In this document: one piece after another, positions 43,573-52,672 of the stretch | How the letters are laid out: every line of letters starts with the position of its first letter | Position numbering within the stretch: the first letter of the stretch is position 1 | Source: GAS188 sp963794475 | Lineage (GTDB): Bacteria; Pseudomonadota; Alphaproteobacteria; Rhizobiales; Beijerinckiaceae | Assembly: GCA_963794475.1 (NCBI GenBank) | Contig: CAWCDW010000002.1 | Location: 434,001 to 498,000, forward strand | Direction: 5' to 3' | Length of the DNA: 64,000 nt | Notes under the pieces: model-generated | Databases searched by the model: none | The model's input: the letters and a program-made list of their open reading frames with translations, nothing else | Told to the model about the DNA's origin: nothing | Position numbers and translations under genes: made by a program

Positions 43573-44988
43573 TCAAACCAGCATCGAGGCGGGTTTCTCG
43601 ATCAGCCTCTTAAAGGCTGAAAGGAGCTCCGCGCCGAGCGCGCCGTCGACGGCCCGATGATCGGTCGAGAGCGTGACCGTCATCATCGTCGCCACGGACG
43701 GCGCGTCGTTCTTGACGACGACGCGCTTCTCGCCCGCTCCGACCGCCAGGATCGTGGCGTGGGGCGGATTGATCACGGCCGAGAAATTCGTCACGCCGAA
43801 CATGCCGAGGTTCGAGACCGCGGTGGTGCCCCCCTCATATTCCTGAGGCTTGAGCTTGCGCGCCTTGGCACGGTTGGCGAGATCCCTCATCTCGTTCGAG
43901 ATGACCGAAAGCGTCTTCGTTTGCGCCTTGCGCACGATCGGCGTGATCAAGCCGCCGGGAATCGAGACGGCAACGCCGACATCGGCATCCTTATGCTTGA
44001 GCATGGCGCTCTCGGTCCAGCTCACATTGGCGTCGGGCACGCGCATGAGCGCAAGCGCCAGCGCCTTGATGACGAAATCGTTGACCGAAAGCTTGTAGGC
44101 GGGCGTGCCTTCCTTGTCCCTCGGCGCCGCCGCATTGATCTCCTCGCGAAGCCTGAGCAGCGCGTCGAGATGGCAATCGACCGAGAGATAGAAATGCGGG
44201 ATGGTGGCCTTGGCCTCCGTCAGGCGCCGCGCGATCGTCTTGCGCATGCCATCGTGGGGAACCTCGGTGAAGGAGCCGGGCTCGAAAAGCTTCCTGATCA
44301 CGTCATCCGACATTCCTGCCGGCATCGCCGGACGAGCGCCGGGCGCCTGCGGCTGCGCGCCGGGAGCCCGTTTCGCGGTGCCGCCCGCGAGTGCGGATTT
44401 CACATCCGTCTCGATGATCCGGCCATGCGGGCCGGAGCCCTTGACCGAGGCAAGCTCGATGCCGGCATCCTTGGCAACGCGGCGCGCAAGCGGCGAGGCG
44501 AAAACGCGCTCACCCTTCGCCTGGCCATTCGCGAGAGCCGGAGCGCCAGACCTCTCTGCGGGACCAGGCCCGCCGGGCCGCGAAGGCGGCGCCTCCGCCG
44601 ACGCCGCCGGCCTCGGCGCCGCCGCTTGCGCCGCCGCGCCAGGCTGAGCCTTGGCGCCGCCCGGTGCCTCGGCCTTCGCGGCCGGTGGTGGCGCGCTCGC
44701 CGGCGCGCCCTGTGCAGCCGCCCCCGCGACGGCTTTTGCATCCTCGCCCTCGGCGGCGATCAAGCCGATGAGCTGATTCACCGGCACGTCAGCCGTGCCT
44801 TCAGGCACCACGATCTTCGCGAGCACGCCCTCGTCGACAGCCTCGACTTCCATCGTGGCCTTGTCGGTCTCGATCTCGGCGATCACGTCGCCTGACTTGA
44901 TGGTGTCGCCCTCCTTCTTCAGCCATTTGGCGAGGTTGCCCTTCTCCATGGTGGGCGAAAGAGCAGGCATGAGGATGTTGGTGGGCAT
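43573..44988 (-). CDS. pdhC: Pyruvate dehydrogenase complex E2 (dihydrolipoamide acetyltransferase)
   Basis: This 471-residue protein has one N-terminal lipoyl domain (lysine in IETDKATMEVEAVDEG, about residue 43), a long Ala/Pro linker, a peripheral-subunit-binding domain (FASPLARRVAKDAGIELASV), and a C-terminal catalytic domain closing with STDHRAVDGALGAELL, which holds the catalytic HxxxDG. It accepts the acetyl group from E1 and gives it to CoA. It is the last gene of the pdhA-pdhB-DUF5076-pdhC operon, nine bases after the DUF5076 stop. A single lipoyl domain is the alphaproteobacterial type, matching the extra lipoyl domain on E1 beta. Confidence 0.96.
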   Translation of the reverse strand: MPTNILMPALSPTMEKGNLAKWLKKEGDTIKSGDVIAEIETDKATMEVEAVDEGVLAKIVVPEGTADVPVNQLIGLIAAEGEDAKAVAGAAAQGAPASAPPPAAKAEAPGGAKAQPGAAAQAAAPRPAASAEAPPSRPGGPGPAERSGAPALANGQAKGERVFASPLARRVAKDAGIELASVKGSGPHGRIIETDVKSALAGGTAKRAPGAQPQAPGARPAMPAGMSDDVIRKLFEPGSFTEVPHDGMRKTIARRLTEAKATIPHFYLSVDCHLDALLRLREEINAAAPRDKEGTPAYKLSVNDFVIKALALALMRVPDANVSWTESAMLKHKDADVGVAVSIPGGLITPIVRKAQTKTLSVISNEMRDLANRAKARKLKPQEYEGGTTAVSNLGMFGVTNFSAVINPPHATILAVGAGEKRVVVKNDAPSVATMMTVTLSTDHRAVDGALGAELLSAFKRLIEKPASMLV

Positions 44989-44997
44989 GTGCGGGCC

Positions 44998-45292
44998 TCA
45001 ATTGATCGCGCTGGTCGTGCCGAGATCGGTTGGCCTCAGTCGCTCGGCTTCGAACATCCGGTGAATCCGTTCGAACGCGTCGGCTTCGCTCATGCCATCG
45101 TCACTCGCGTAGATGCGGGAATCGTGTCGCGCCAGATCCATGCGCAGAAGCCCGCGGGTCTCTGGATTCTCGAAGCCCCTTATCAGGCTTAGCGCTGAGG
45201 CCCCCATCGACGATGAAGGCGCGCAGGATCTCCTGCCCACCGAGTTCCTGCGCGTCGGGCGGCACGCCGAGCTGTTTCAACGAGACGGCCAT
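44998..45292 (-). pseudogene. DUF5076 gene of the pdh operon, with a one-base frameshift
   Basis: The start at 45292 reads MAVSLKQLGVPPDAQELGG and goes on to FIVDGGLSA; the rest of the domain is found in another frame, from SLIRGFENPETRG to the end RPTDLGTTSAIN at 44998. Total length is 98 residues plus one base, so a single inserted base near 45,192 explains it. The gene is found between pdhB and pdhC in many Rhizobiales, with unknown role. Because the rest of the frame is well kept, a sequencing error is as likely as a real mutation. It starts four bases after the pdhB stop. Confidence 0.75.
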
Positions 45293-45296
45293 GCGA

Positions 45297-46721
45297 TTAG
45301 CGATAAAGAACCGTCTTCGCGGCCGCCACCACCTCGTCAACATTAGGAAGGGCGAGCTTTTCGAGGTTCGCGGCATAGGGCATCGGCACGTCCTTGCCGG
45401 TGATGCGGACTGGGGGCGCATCGAGCCAATCGAAGGCCGCTTCGCAGACGCGCATGGCGATCTCGGCGCCGACGCCGGATTGCGCCCAGCCTTCTTCCAC
45501 TGTCACGAGACGGTTCGTCTTCTTGACGCTTTCGATCACGGTCTCGGTGTCCATCGGACGAATGGTGCGCAGATCGATGACTTCCGCTTCGATGCCCTCC
45601 TTCGCCAATTGGTCGGCGGCCTTGAGCGCGTAGGTCATGCCGATCGACCAGGCGACGATGGTGACGTGCGAACCGGGCCTTGCGATCTTCGCCTTTCCGA
45701 TCGGGATGACGAAATCATCGAGCTTCGGCACCGGAAAGGATTGGCCGTATAGAATTTCATTCTCGAGGAAGATCACCGGATTGGAATCGCGGATGGCGGC
45801 CTTGAGCAACCCCTTGGCGTCGGCGGCCGTGTGAGGCGCCACCACTTTCAACCCCGGCACATTGCTGTACCAGGCCGTGTAATCATGGCTGTGCTGGGCG
45901 GCGACGCGCGCTGCCGCTCCGTTCGGCCCGCGAAAAACAATCGGGCAGCCCATCTGGCCGCCCGACATGTAAAGCGTCTTTGCCGCCGAGTTGATGATCT
46001 GGTCCATGGCCTGCATGGCGAAATTGAAGGTCATGAACTCGACGATCGGTTTGAGCCCCGAAAGCGCCGCGCCGACCCCGAGGCCCGCGAAGCCGTGCTC
46101 GGTGATCGGCGTGTCGACGACGCGACGCGCGCCGAACTCCTGAAGCAGGCCCTGCGTCACCTTATAGGCGCCCTGATATTCGGCCACTTCCTCGCCCATG
46201 ACGAAGACGAGTTCGTCGCGCCTCATCTCCTCGGCCATGGCGTCGCGCAAGGCCTCGCGCACGGTCATCGTCACCATCTGCGTGCCTTCGGGCACTTCGG
46301 GCTCGGCGGACGCCGGCGTCTTCGGCGCATGACCCAAGGACGCCGCGGGAACCTTCGTTTCGGCCTTCGCCTCTTGCGTGGGCGTCGCCTGGGGGGTGTC
46401 GCCCTTCTGGCGCTGATCGGCCTCGCCGCCGTTCAGCTTCGCGGGCGGCGCCGCCTTCGAGGCGGCCGCCGCGTCCTCCCCCTCCCCCGCGATCACGGCG
46501 ATGGGCGTGTTGACCGCGACGTTCTCGGTGCCGTCGCCGACCAGGATCTTCGCGAGCACGCCTTCGTCGACCGCCTCGACCTCCATGGTCGCCTTGTCGG
46601 TCTCGATCTCGGCGATCACGTCACCGGATTTGACGGTGTCGCCCTCTTTCTTGAGCCATTTGGCGAGTTTGCCCTGTTCCATGGTGGGCGACAGGGCGGG
46701 CATCAATACATGGGTGGGCAT
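45297..46721 (-). CDS. pdhB: Pyruvate dehydrogenase E1 beta subunit with N-terminal lipoyl domain
   Basis: This 474-residue protein starts with a lipoyl domain (IETDKATMEVEAVDEG), an Ala/Pro/Lys-rich linker to about residue 145, then the transketolase-like E1 beta core with MTVREALRDAMAEEM, EYQGAYKVTQGL and the C-terminal VEEGWAQSGVGAEIAM. The lipoyl-fused E1 beta is the hallmark of the alphaproteobacterial complex. With E1 alpha it forms the thiamine-dependent decarboxylase. It follows pdhA by 71 bases. Confidence 0.96.
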   Translation of the reverse strand: MPTHVLMPALSPTMEQGKLAKWLKKEGDTVKSGDVIAEIETDKATMEVEAVDEGVLAKILVGDGTENVAVNTPIAVIAGEGEDAAAASKAAPPAKLNGGEADQRQKGDTPQATPTQEAKAETKVPAASLGHAPKTPASAEPEVPEGTQMVTMTVREALRDAMAEEMRRDELVFVMGEEVAEYQGAYKVTQGLLQEFGARRVVDTPITEHGFAGLGVGAALSGLKPIVEFMTFNFAMQAMDQIINSAAKTLYMSGGQMGCPIVFRGPNGAAARVAAQHSHDYTAWYSNVPGLKVVAPHTAADAKGLLKAAIRDSNPVIFLENEILYGQSFPVPKLDDFVIPIGKAKIARPGSHVTIVAWSIGMTYALKAADQLAKEGIEAEVIDLRTIRPMDTETVIESVKKTNRLVTVEEGWAQSGVGAEIAMRVCEAAFDWLDAPPVRITGKDVPMPYAANLEKLALPNVDEVVAAAKTVLYR

Positions 46722-46792
46722 GGGATACTCAGCAGCCTGAATGAAGGTTCATAGCCGAGAGCTCATCTCGGCGGCGCAGCCTCGCGGAGAGG

Positions 46793-47875
46793 TCAGAGAA
46801 GCACATCCGTCCAAAGCTCGGCCGTGTCCGGCTCAGGATCGTGCTGAGCGAATTCGGCCGCCTCATTGACGATCTCGCGAACCTTGGCATCGATCGCCTT
46901 CAGTTCTTCCTCCGGCATTTTCCAGGTTTCGAGGAGCCGCTTGCGCACCATCTCGATGCAATCATGCTCCTCCCGCATTTTCTGCACTTCTTCCTTCGAT
47001 CGGTATTTCGCCGGATCCGACATCGAATGGCCCCGGTAACGGTAGGTCTGCATTTCAAGGATGTAGGGTCCCTTGCCGCCGCGCGCGAAAGAGGTGGCCC
47101 GCTCGCCCGCCTCCCGCACGGCTCGCACATCCATCCCATCCACCTGCTCGCCAGGGATATTGAACGAGGCGCCGCGCTTCGAGAAATCGGTCTGCGCGGA
47201 AGCCCGCGTCACCGCCGTGCCCATGGCGTAACGGTTGTTCTCGATCACATAGACGACGGGGAGCTTCCAGAGCTCGGCCATGTTGAAGCTTTCATACACC
47301 TGGCCCTGATTGGCCGCCCCATCGCCGAAATAGGTGAGCGTCACCGCGCCATTGTCGCGATAGCGATTGGCGAAGGCGAGGCCCGTGCCGAGAGGCACTT
47401 GCGCGCCCACGATCCCATGCCCGCCGAAGAACTGCTTCTCCTTCGAGAACATGTGCATCGAGCCGCCCTTGCCCTTCGAATAGCCGCTGCGGCGACCCGT
47501 GAGCTCGGCCATGACGCCCTTCGGGTCCATGCCGGTCGCCAGCATATGCCCGTGGTCGCGGTAACCGGTGATCACCTGGTCCCCGGGCTTTGCGGCCAGC
47601 TGCATCCCGACGACCACCGCTTCCTGACCGATATAAAGGTGGCAGAACCCGCCGATGAACCCCATGCCGTAAAGCTGGCCTGCCTTCTCCTCGAAGCGGC
47701 GGATCAGCAGCATGGAGCGATAGGCCGTCAGCTCGTCCTCCCGCGTGAATTGCGCCCCCTGGGGCGGACCATCACCAGTACGGGCGCCTCGCCGCCCTCC
47801 TTCGGAGCCCGGCCCGTCTTTCTCGGTCACGCCTCGCCCCGTCGAGCGGGCCGTTTTGGCGGCGGCACCTGCCAT
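46793..47875 (-). CDS. pdhA: Pyruvate dehydrogenase E1 alpha subunit
   Basis: This 360-residue protein carries the thiamine diphosphate motif GDGAANQGQVYESFNMA ending in ENNRYAMGT, and the phosphorylation-loop-like YRGHSMSDPAKYRSKEE. The N-terminal 40 residues are low-complexity and variable. The ATG at 47875 has a strong AAGGAGGA site. The alpha subunit binds the cofactor and carries out the first decarboxylation step of the complex. Confidence 0.96.
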   Translation of the reverse strand: MAGAAAKTARSTGRGVTEKDGPGSEGGRRGARTGDGPPQGAQFTREDELTAYRSMLLIRRFEEKAGQLYGMGFIGGFCHLYIGQEAVVVGMQLAAKPGDQVITGYRDHGHMLATGMDPKGVMAELTGRRSGYSKGKGGSMHMFSKEKQFFGGHGIVGAQVPLGTGLAFANRYRDNGAVTLTYFGDGAANQGQVYESFNMAELWKLPVVYVIENNRYAMGTAVTRASAQTDFSKRGASFNIPGEQVDGMDVRAVREAGERATSFARGGKGPYILEMQTYRYRGHSMSDPAKYRSKEEVQKMREEHDCIEMVRKRLLETWKMPEEELKAIDAKVREIVNEAAEFAQHDPEPDTAELWTDVLL

Positions 47876-48076
47876 GCTGGTCCTCCTTGATCCTCGAAGC
47901 GAGATTAGACGAAGGACCAAGGCTTGGCGAGGGGGCGCCCTCATCGGGCGAGCCGCTCCTTGGGAGTAGTCGAGGCCTTTCCGAGGGGTAGCGGCGAGCT
48001 GACAGGAAGACGCCAGCGCGCTACGTCTTTAGGCTGCGCCCGACGAAGGGGCGCCACAGCACTTCGGGAGGCTTCG

Positions 48077-48337
48077 ATGACGACATCCCTTGTGAAATAC
48101 GCTGCCGCGGCGGCGATCAGCCTGTGCGCCTCTTTGGCGCTGGCGCAGACGAACGCCCAAACGCCCGCAAGCCCCGCCGCGAAGCCGGCGGCGACAAGCC
48201 CTGCCGCCAGCGCGCCCACGCCTGCAAAGCCTAGAAGCGCGCTCAGCCTCGAATGCTCGAAGAAGGCCGACGCCCAGGGCTTGCGCGGCAAGGCGCGCAA
48301 GAAGTTCCGCTCGGCGTGCAAGCGCGGCAAAACCTGA
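48077..48337 (+). CDS. PsiF-repeat-like exported small protein
   Basis: This 86-residue protein has a signal peptide (about residues 1-23, ending ASLALA), an Ala/Pro/Thr-rich spacer and one C-terminal PsiF-like repeat (LECSKKADAQGLRGKARKKF, then CKRG) with two cysteines. The repeat is named after the phosphate-starvation protein PsiF, of unknown function. It sits alone on the plus strand between pdhA and ftsB, with a GGGAGG site ahead of the ATG. Confidence 0.75.
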   Translation: MTTSLVKYAAAAAISLCASLALAQTNAQTPASPAAKPAATSPAASAPTPAKPRSALSLECSKKADAQGLRGKARKKFRSACKRGKT

Positions 48338-48397
48338 GCTTGCCCCGGCCAAGAAAGCGCGCGGGCGGCCGCTTCGCCGACCTCGTCACGCCTTCGC

Positions 48398-48733
48398 CTA
48401 CGGCGTCCGGCTTGGGCCAGTATCCTTGAGAAAGATGACGAGGTCGTTCTTGTTGACGCGTCCGAGTTCCGCCCGCACGCGCTCGTCGAGGAGGTCGCCG
48501 TCGAGCACGGGGCCGCGAAGCATCGCCACCTTGCGCTCGAGCGCCGCTCTTTCGTCTTTGAGCTCGACGAGCTCACCGCGCAGCGCGAACACCCGGTTCT
48601 TGATCTGGCGTTTGGCCTCGATGCCGCGCGCGCCCTCATAGGCTTGCACGACGAAAAACCCCGTGACGAGCGCCGACGCGCTCCACAGGAGGACGAGCCC
48701 CAGCATGATGCGCCAGCGGTGCTTGATGACCAT
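48398..48733 (-). CDS. ftsB: Septum formation initiator FtsB/DivIC family protein
   Basis: This 111-residue bitopic protein has one membrane segment (about residues 8-28) followed by a coiled coil (about residues 38-75, with RVFALRGELVELKDERAALE) and a conserved tail (RVRAELGRVNKNDLVIFL). FtsB links FtsL and FtsQ in the divisome. Small divisome proteins are identified mainly by this layout and the neighbourhood, which here includes pdhA. Confidence 0.85.
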   Translation of the reverse strand: MVIKHRWRIMLGLVLLWSASALVTGFFVVQAYEGARGIEAKRQIKNRVFALRGELVELKDERAALERKVAMLRGPVLDGDLLDERVRAELGRVNKNDLVIFLKDTGPSRTP

Positions 48734-48910
48734 CCCGCGATTAGAATCGAGCGAGGTTAATGAGCGCTTGCCTGCCGCGCGCGGGCAATGTGCCAGATGG
48801 AATCACTCGAGCCGACGGGCTTCCTGCCAGAAATTCGCGCGAGCGCCTGAAAACGGCTGGGCAAGGCCCGCTCGCGCCCGCACTCCCGCGCCATATATGA
48901 TGGGGAGGCG

Positions 48911-50167
48911 ATGACACGCACCATTAGCACGACCTGCTGCATTGCGGGCGCAGGACCCGCCGGAATGATGCTCGCCCATCTCCTGGCGCGGGCGGCCGTC
49001 GAGGTGGTGGTGCTCGAGAAACATGCCGATTTCCTGCGTGATTTTCGCGGCGACACCATCCATCCCTCGACGCTCGAGATCATGCGCGAGCTCGGCTTCA
49101 TCGACGAATTCCTGAAGCTGCCGCATCAGAAAGTGTTCACGCTCTCGGCGCAGATCGGCAACAAGCGCATAACTGCGGCGGACTTCTCCCATTTGCCGGT
49201 GCGCCACCCCTACGTGGTCTTCATGCCGCAATGGGATTTTCTCGATTTCCTGGCGAAGCAGAGCCAAAGATATCCTCAGTTCCGGCTTCTCATGCGCGCC
49301 GAGGCCACCGGCCTCATCGAGGAAAACGGACGCATCGTCGGCCTGAACGCGGTCACCGACGAGGGGCCTCTTGCCGTGCGCGCCCAGCTCGTCATCGGCG
49401 CCGATGGCCGCCATTCGACCGTCCGAAAGTGCTCAGGGCTCATCGTGGAGGATCTTGGGGCGCCGATGGATGTGTTGTGGTTTTCCCTGCCGCGTTTTTC
49501 CTCTGACGCTGAGGATACGATCGGGCGTTTCGAGCCGGGCGTGATCTTCATCAACATCAACCGGGGAGACCACTGGCAATGCGGCATCGTCATCGCCAAG
49601 GGATCGATCGACGCGGTTCACCGCGCGGGGCTTCCTGCCTTTCGCGCGAAGATCGGCGAGCTTGCGCCTTTTCTTGCCGACCGCACCGACCGCATCAAGA
49701 GCTTCGAGGACGTGAAATTGCTGACGGTTGGCGTCGACCGGCTGAGGCGCTGGTACCGCGACGGCCTTCTCTGCATCGGCGATGCCGCCCATGCGATGTC
49801 GCCGGTGGGCGGTGTCGGGATCAATCTCGCCATCCAGGATGCGGTCGCGACCGCCAATATTCTCACCCGCCCGCTCAAGATGGGTAAAGTGACGCCGACC
49901 GAGCTCGCCGCCGTGCAAAAGCGAAGGCTTTGGCCGGCACGGGCCACGCAAGCCGGCCAAGTCCTCATCCAAAGGCGCGTCATCGCGTCGGTGCTCGGCG
50001 CCGGAGGGCTTGGGGGCGCCGCCGAGGCGGGGTCTCCACGGCCCGACCGCGCCCGCCTCCCGCTGCCTGTCCGCATTCTTACGCGGTTCCCAATTCTTCA
50101 GCGCATCCCGGCGCGCCTCATCGGCATCGGCGTGCGGCCCGAGCACGTGCGCACACCGCTCGGCTGA
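48911..50167 (+). CDS. FAD-dependent monooxygenase (aromatic hydroxylase type)
   Basis: This 418-residue protein has the FAD motif CIAGAGPAGMMLAHLLA, the second NAD(P)-related segment RAQLVIGADGRHSTVRK and the GDAAHAMSPVGGVGINLAIQD pyrophosphate-binding motif, all of the para-hydroxybenzoate hydroxylase fold. It probably hydroxylates or oxidises an aromatic or polyketide-like substrate. It is alone on the plus strand and converges on the DadA-like gene 50 bases further. Confidence 0.85.
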   Translation: MTRTISTTCCIAGAGPAGMMLAHLLARAAVEVVVLEKHADFLRDFRGDTIHPSTLEIMRELGFIDEFLKLPHQKVFTLSAQIGNKRITAADFSHLPVRHPYVVFMPQWDFLDFLAKQSQRYPQFRLLMRAEATGLIEENGRIVGLNAVTDEGPLAVRAQLVIGADGRHSTVRKCSGLIVEDLGAPMDVLWFSLPRFSSDAEDTIGRFEPGVIFININRGDHWQCGIVIAKGSIDAVHRAGLPAFRAKIGELAPFLADRTDRIKSFEDVKLLTVGVDRLRRWYRDGLLCIGDAAHAMSPVGGVGINLAIQDAVATANILTRPLKMGKVTPTELAAVQKRRLWPARATQAGQVLIQRRVIASVLGAGGLGGAAEAGSPRPDRARLPLPVRILTRFPILQRIPARLIGIGVRPEHVRTPLG

Positions 50168-50216
50168 GCGACCTTCATGAAACATCGAATTCCCCGCGCG
50201 AGCGCGCCGGGTCGGC

Positions 50217-51473
50217 TCAATGACGAAACCTCTCGGCGGCGTAGCGCGAAGGATCGGTGAAGGGCTGCTCGCCGGTCATCATCTCGGCGATGAGGCGCCC
50301 GGTGACGGGGCCGAGCGTGAAACCGTGATGGGCATGGCCGAAGGCAAACCACAGCCCTTTGTGCCGCCCGGCCCTTCCGATCACCGGGACCATGTCCGGG
50401 AGGCAGGGGCGCCGGCCCATCCAGGGCTTCTCGTCGAGGCGCTCCGCCAACGGGAAGAGTTCGCGCGCGAAGGGCTCGGCGCGGGTGAGTTGAACGGGAG
50501 TTGGCGGGGCGTCGCGATCAGCGAATTCGACGCCCGTCGTGAGCCTGATGCCTTTGCTCATCGGCACGAGCGCGAAACCGCCGTCGCCATCGTGCAGGGA
50601 ATGGCCGAGCGTCGCATTACCCTTGACGGCGTAGTGCATGTGATAGCCCCGCTTCACGGCCAAGGGGATGTCGTAACCGAGCGGGCGGAACACATCATCC
50701 GACCAGGGGCCGAGCGCGATCACGGCCTCGCGCGCTTCGATGGGGCCCTTCTCGGACGCCAAAGCCCATCCCGAAGCCTGCTGCGAGAGGCGCCGCGCGT
50801 CTCCCTTGACGAAGTGCCCGCCCCTTTGCGTGAAAAGCTCCGCATAGGCCTTGGTGAGCGCGCCCGGGTCGGCCGATGTCGGCGAGCCGCGAAAATGGAT
50901 CGCGCCGATCACCGCCTCCGACACATGCGGCTCGAGCTTGCGCACTTCCGCGCCGTTCAGCACCGCGTAGTCGACCCCATATTGATCGAGAAGCTTCGCC
51001 TCGCCGATTGCCTCGCGCAAGCTCTCCTCGGTGCGCAGGCATCTGAGCCAGCCTCTTTGATAAACGAGGTCTGCCGCTTTGCCGCCGGCCTCGGCGATGA
51101 GGGCGTCGTGCTCCTTGACGCATTCAGCCATCAGAGGCGCCAGCGCCTCGGCCGAGCGCGCGACGCGCTCGGGCGCGCCCTCCTGCCAGTAACGGAAAAG
51201 CCATGGCGCGACGCGCGGGAGCGCCGACAGATGGTAGACGGCATCGCGACGATTGTTCATCGCATAGCTCAAGATCGAGCCGAATTCGCGCGGGAAAGTG
51301 TAAGGGATCACGGCCTCGCGCTGGATCAGTCCGGCGTTGCCGAAACTCGTCTCTTCGCCCGCGCCTCGCCGATCGACGAGAACCACGTCACGGCCGCGCT
51401 TTTGCAAATTGAGCGCGACGCCCACTCCCACCATTCCGGCTCCGAGGACGACAACATCCGCGCGCAGGCTCAT
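50217..51473 (-). CDS. D-amino-acid dehydrogenase-like FAD oxidoreductase (second copy)
   Basis: This 418-residue DadA-type flavoprotein begins VVVLGAGMVGVGVALNL, has the conserved FGNAGLIQREAVIPY segment and closes with WFAFGHAHHGFTLGPVTG. It resembles the gene at 30514-31755 in layout and likely is a paralogue. The start at 51473 is chosen because a longer frame adds 20 variable residues. Its acceptor and amino acid are unknown. Confidence 0.83.
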   Translation of the reverse strand: MSLRADVVVLGAGMVGVGVALNLQKRGRDVVLVDRRGAGEETSFGNAGLIQREAVIPYTFPREFGSILSYAMNNRRDAVYHLSALPRVAPWLFRYWQEGAPERVARSAEALAPLMAECVKEHDALIAEAGGKAADLVYQRGWLRCLRTEESLREAIGEAKLLDQYGVDYAVLNGAEVRKLEPHVSEAVIGAIHFRGSPTSADPGALTKAYAELFTQRGGHFVKGDARRLSQQASGWALASEKGPIEAREAVIALGPWSDDVFRPLGYDIPLAVKRGYHMHYAVKGNATLGHSLHDGDGGFALVPMSKGIRLTTGVEFADRDAPPTPVQLTRAEPFARELFPLAERLDEKPWMGRRPCLPDMVPVIGRAGRHKGLWFAFGHAHHGFTLGPVTGRLIAEMMTGEQPFTDPSRYAAERFRH

Positions 51474-51691
51474 CGGGTCTTGCCTCCACTCAATGACGGC
51501 GGGTCTTCTAGCGCGCCGATCTTTCCTGGTCACCTCATTCGCGATTCCACGCCGAGGCGCGCGGGGCGCCAGCGTCCGGTCTTGCTCGGCAAACTCACGA
51601 TTTTGTTAGCCGGAGGGCGATCAAGCGGATTGACCGCAAAGACGCGGCGACCGACAATCGCGCCCGAAGAATCCGAATGAAGAGGATCACA

Positions 51692-52130
51692 ATGAAAGCG
51701 ACGAGCCAAACCATCGCGCTTGCCGGGCTTGGTCTTGCGGCGGTGACTTTTCGCCGCCGCGCCGGCGACCGCCGAAACGATCAACTACAAGGCTGATCTC
51801 AAGCCAACATCAGAGGTCCCGCCGAACAACACTACAGGCTCGGGAAGCCTCACGGCGACCTACGACACCAACACGAAGGCACTCAACTGGACCGCGACCT
51901 ATTCGGGACTGAGCGGCCCGGCCATCATGTCCCATTTCCATGGTCCCGCCGATCCCGGTGTGAATGCCAGCGTCGTCGTTCCCATGACCGGAAGCCTCGA
52001 CAGTCCGCAAAAGGGCCAGGCGACTCTCACCGATGCCCAGGCCGCCGAGCTTGCTTCCGGCAAATGGTATTACAACATCCACACGAACCAGAACAAAGGC
52101 GGCGAGCTGCGCGGCCAGGTCGTGAAATAA
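51692..52130 (+). pseudogene. CHRD-domain exported protein with frameshift in the signal peptide
   Basis: The ATG at 51692 opens a signal peptide (MKATSQTIALAGLGLAAVTF), but the frame is lost at a TTTT run (51748-51751). With one T removed it reads on as AAAPATAETINYKADLKPTS and then a complete CHRD domain to 52130, ending NIHTNQNKGGELRGQVVK, for a total of about 145 residues. CHRD domains are beta-rich and of unclear function in bacteria. A homopolymer run is a usual place for sequencing errors, so the gene may be intact in the organism. Confidence 0.75.
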
Positions 52131-52145
52131 GAACCTCGGAATCTA

Positions 52146-52165
52146 AAGCTTTCGGGCCGAAGCTT
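52146..52165 (+). terminator. Hairpin after the CHRD gene
   Basis: AAGCTT-CGG pairs with CCG-AAGCTT (one bulged T) 15 bases after the CHRD stop. No T-run follows, so its role as a terminator is uncertain. Confidence 0.35.
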
Positions 52166-52226
52166 ACCCGCTCGATCGGGAAGCATCGGCCCGCCTCGTC
52201 TTTTCTTCTTTTGAATAGCCCTCCGC

Positions 52227-52520
52227 TCAAGCCGATTTGCGGCCGAAGCGCTCTTCGACGCGGCCGGCCAGGAAATCGGTAGGGCTCGCGTCCGCGGGCA
52301 AGGCCGTCGCGTCGCCGAGATCGGTGCGCGTAAGGCCGATATCCTTCAACTCATTTTCCGTCATTCTCGCGAGCATCTCGAGTTCCTGGCGCGCCCGTAA
52401 GACGCGAAGCGGCCAGAGGATGCCGGTTTTCACCTTGACCAACAGCCGTGAAGCCGTCCCGGCATGTCGCCCCCGGGGAAGCGCCTCACCTGCCGTGTAG
52501 TGCGTGCAAACGTTGCTCAT
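52227..52520 (-). CDS. DUF1127 domain protein
   Basis: This 97-residue basic protein carries the DUF1127 (YjiS-like) core: WPLRVLRARQELEMLARM, then TENELKDIGLTRTDL. In alphaproteobacteria such small proteins act in RNA turnover and in phosphate and carbon control in the few cases studied. The C-terminal 30 residues after the core are additional. The ATG at 52520 has an AAGGAG site ten bases ahead. It is transcribed away from the LysR gene across about 150 bases. Confidence 0.85.
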   Translation of the reverse strand: MSNVCTHYTAGEALPRGRHAGTASRLLVKVKTGILWPLRVLRARQELEMLARMTENELKDIGLTRTDLGDATALPADASPTDFLAGRVEERFGRKSA

Positions 52521-52622
52521 CGCCTTCACTCCTTCAAGCCGTCGCCCTCGAAGCGGCGCCGCCGCATCCCCGGGCTGATCGCTGTTGCGGTGAAAACAAG
52601 ATGGTGGATTTCGATTGATTTC

Positions 52623-52638
52623 ACAAACGAATGTTTGT
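52623..52638. promoter_or_regulatory. Palindrome, candidate LysR operator
   Basis: ACAAAC-GAAT-GTTTGT is a perfect inverted repeat with six-base arms, located 35 bases upstream of the LysR start and between the divergent DUF1127 and LysR genes. Its place fits autoregulation by the LysR protein. Confidence 0.5.
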
Positions 52639-52672
52639 AATATGAACGATCACCAAATCGGATGGGTTCGCC

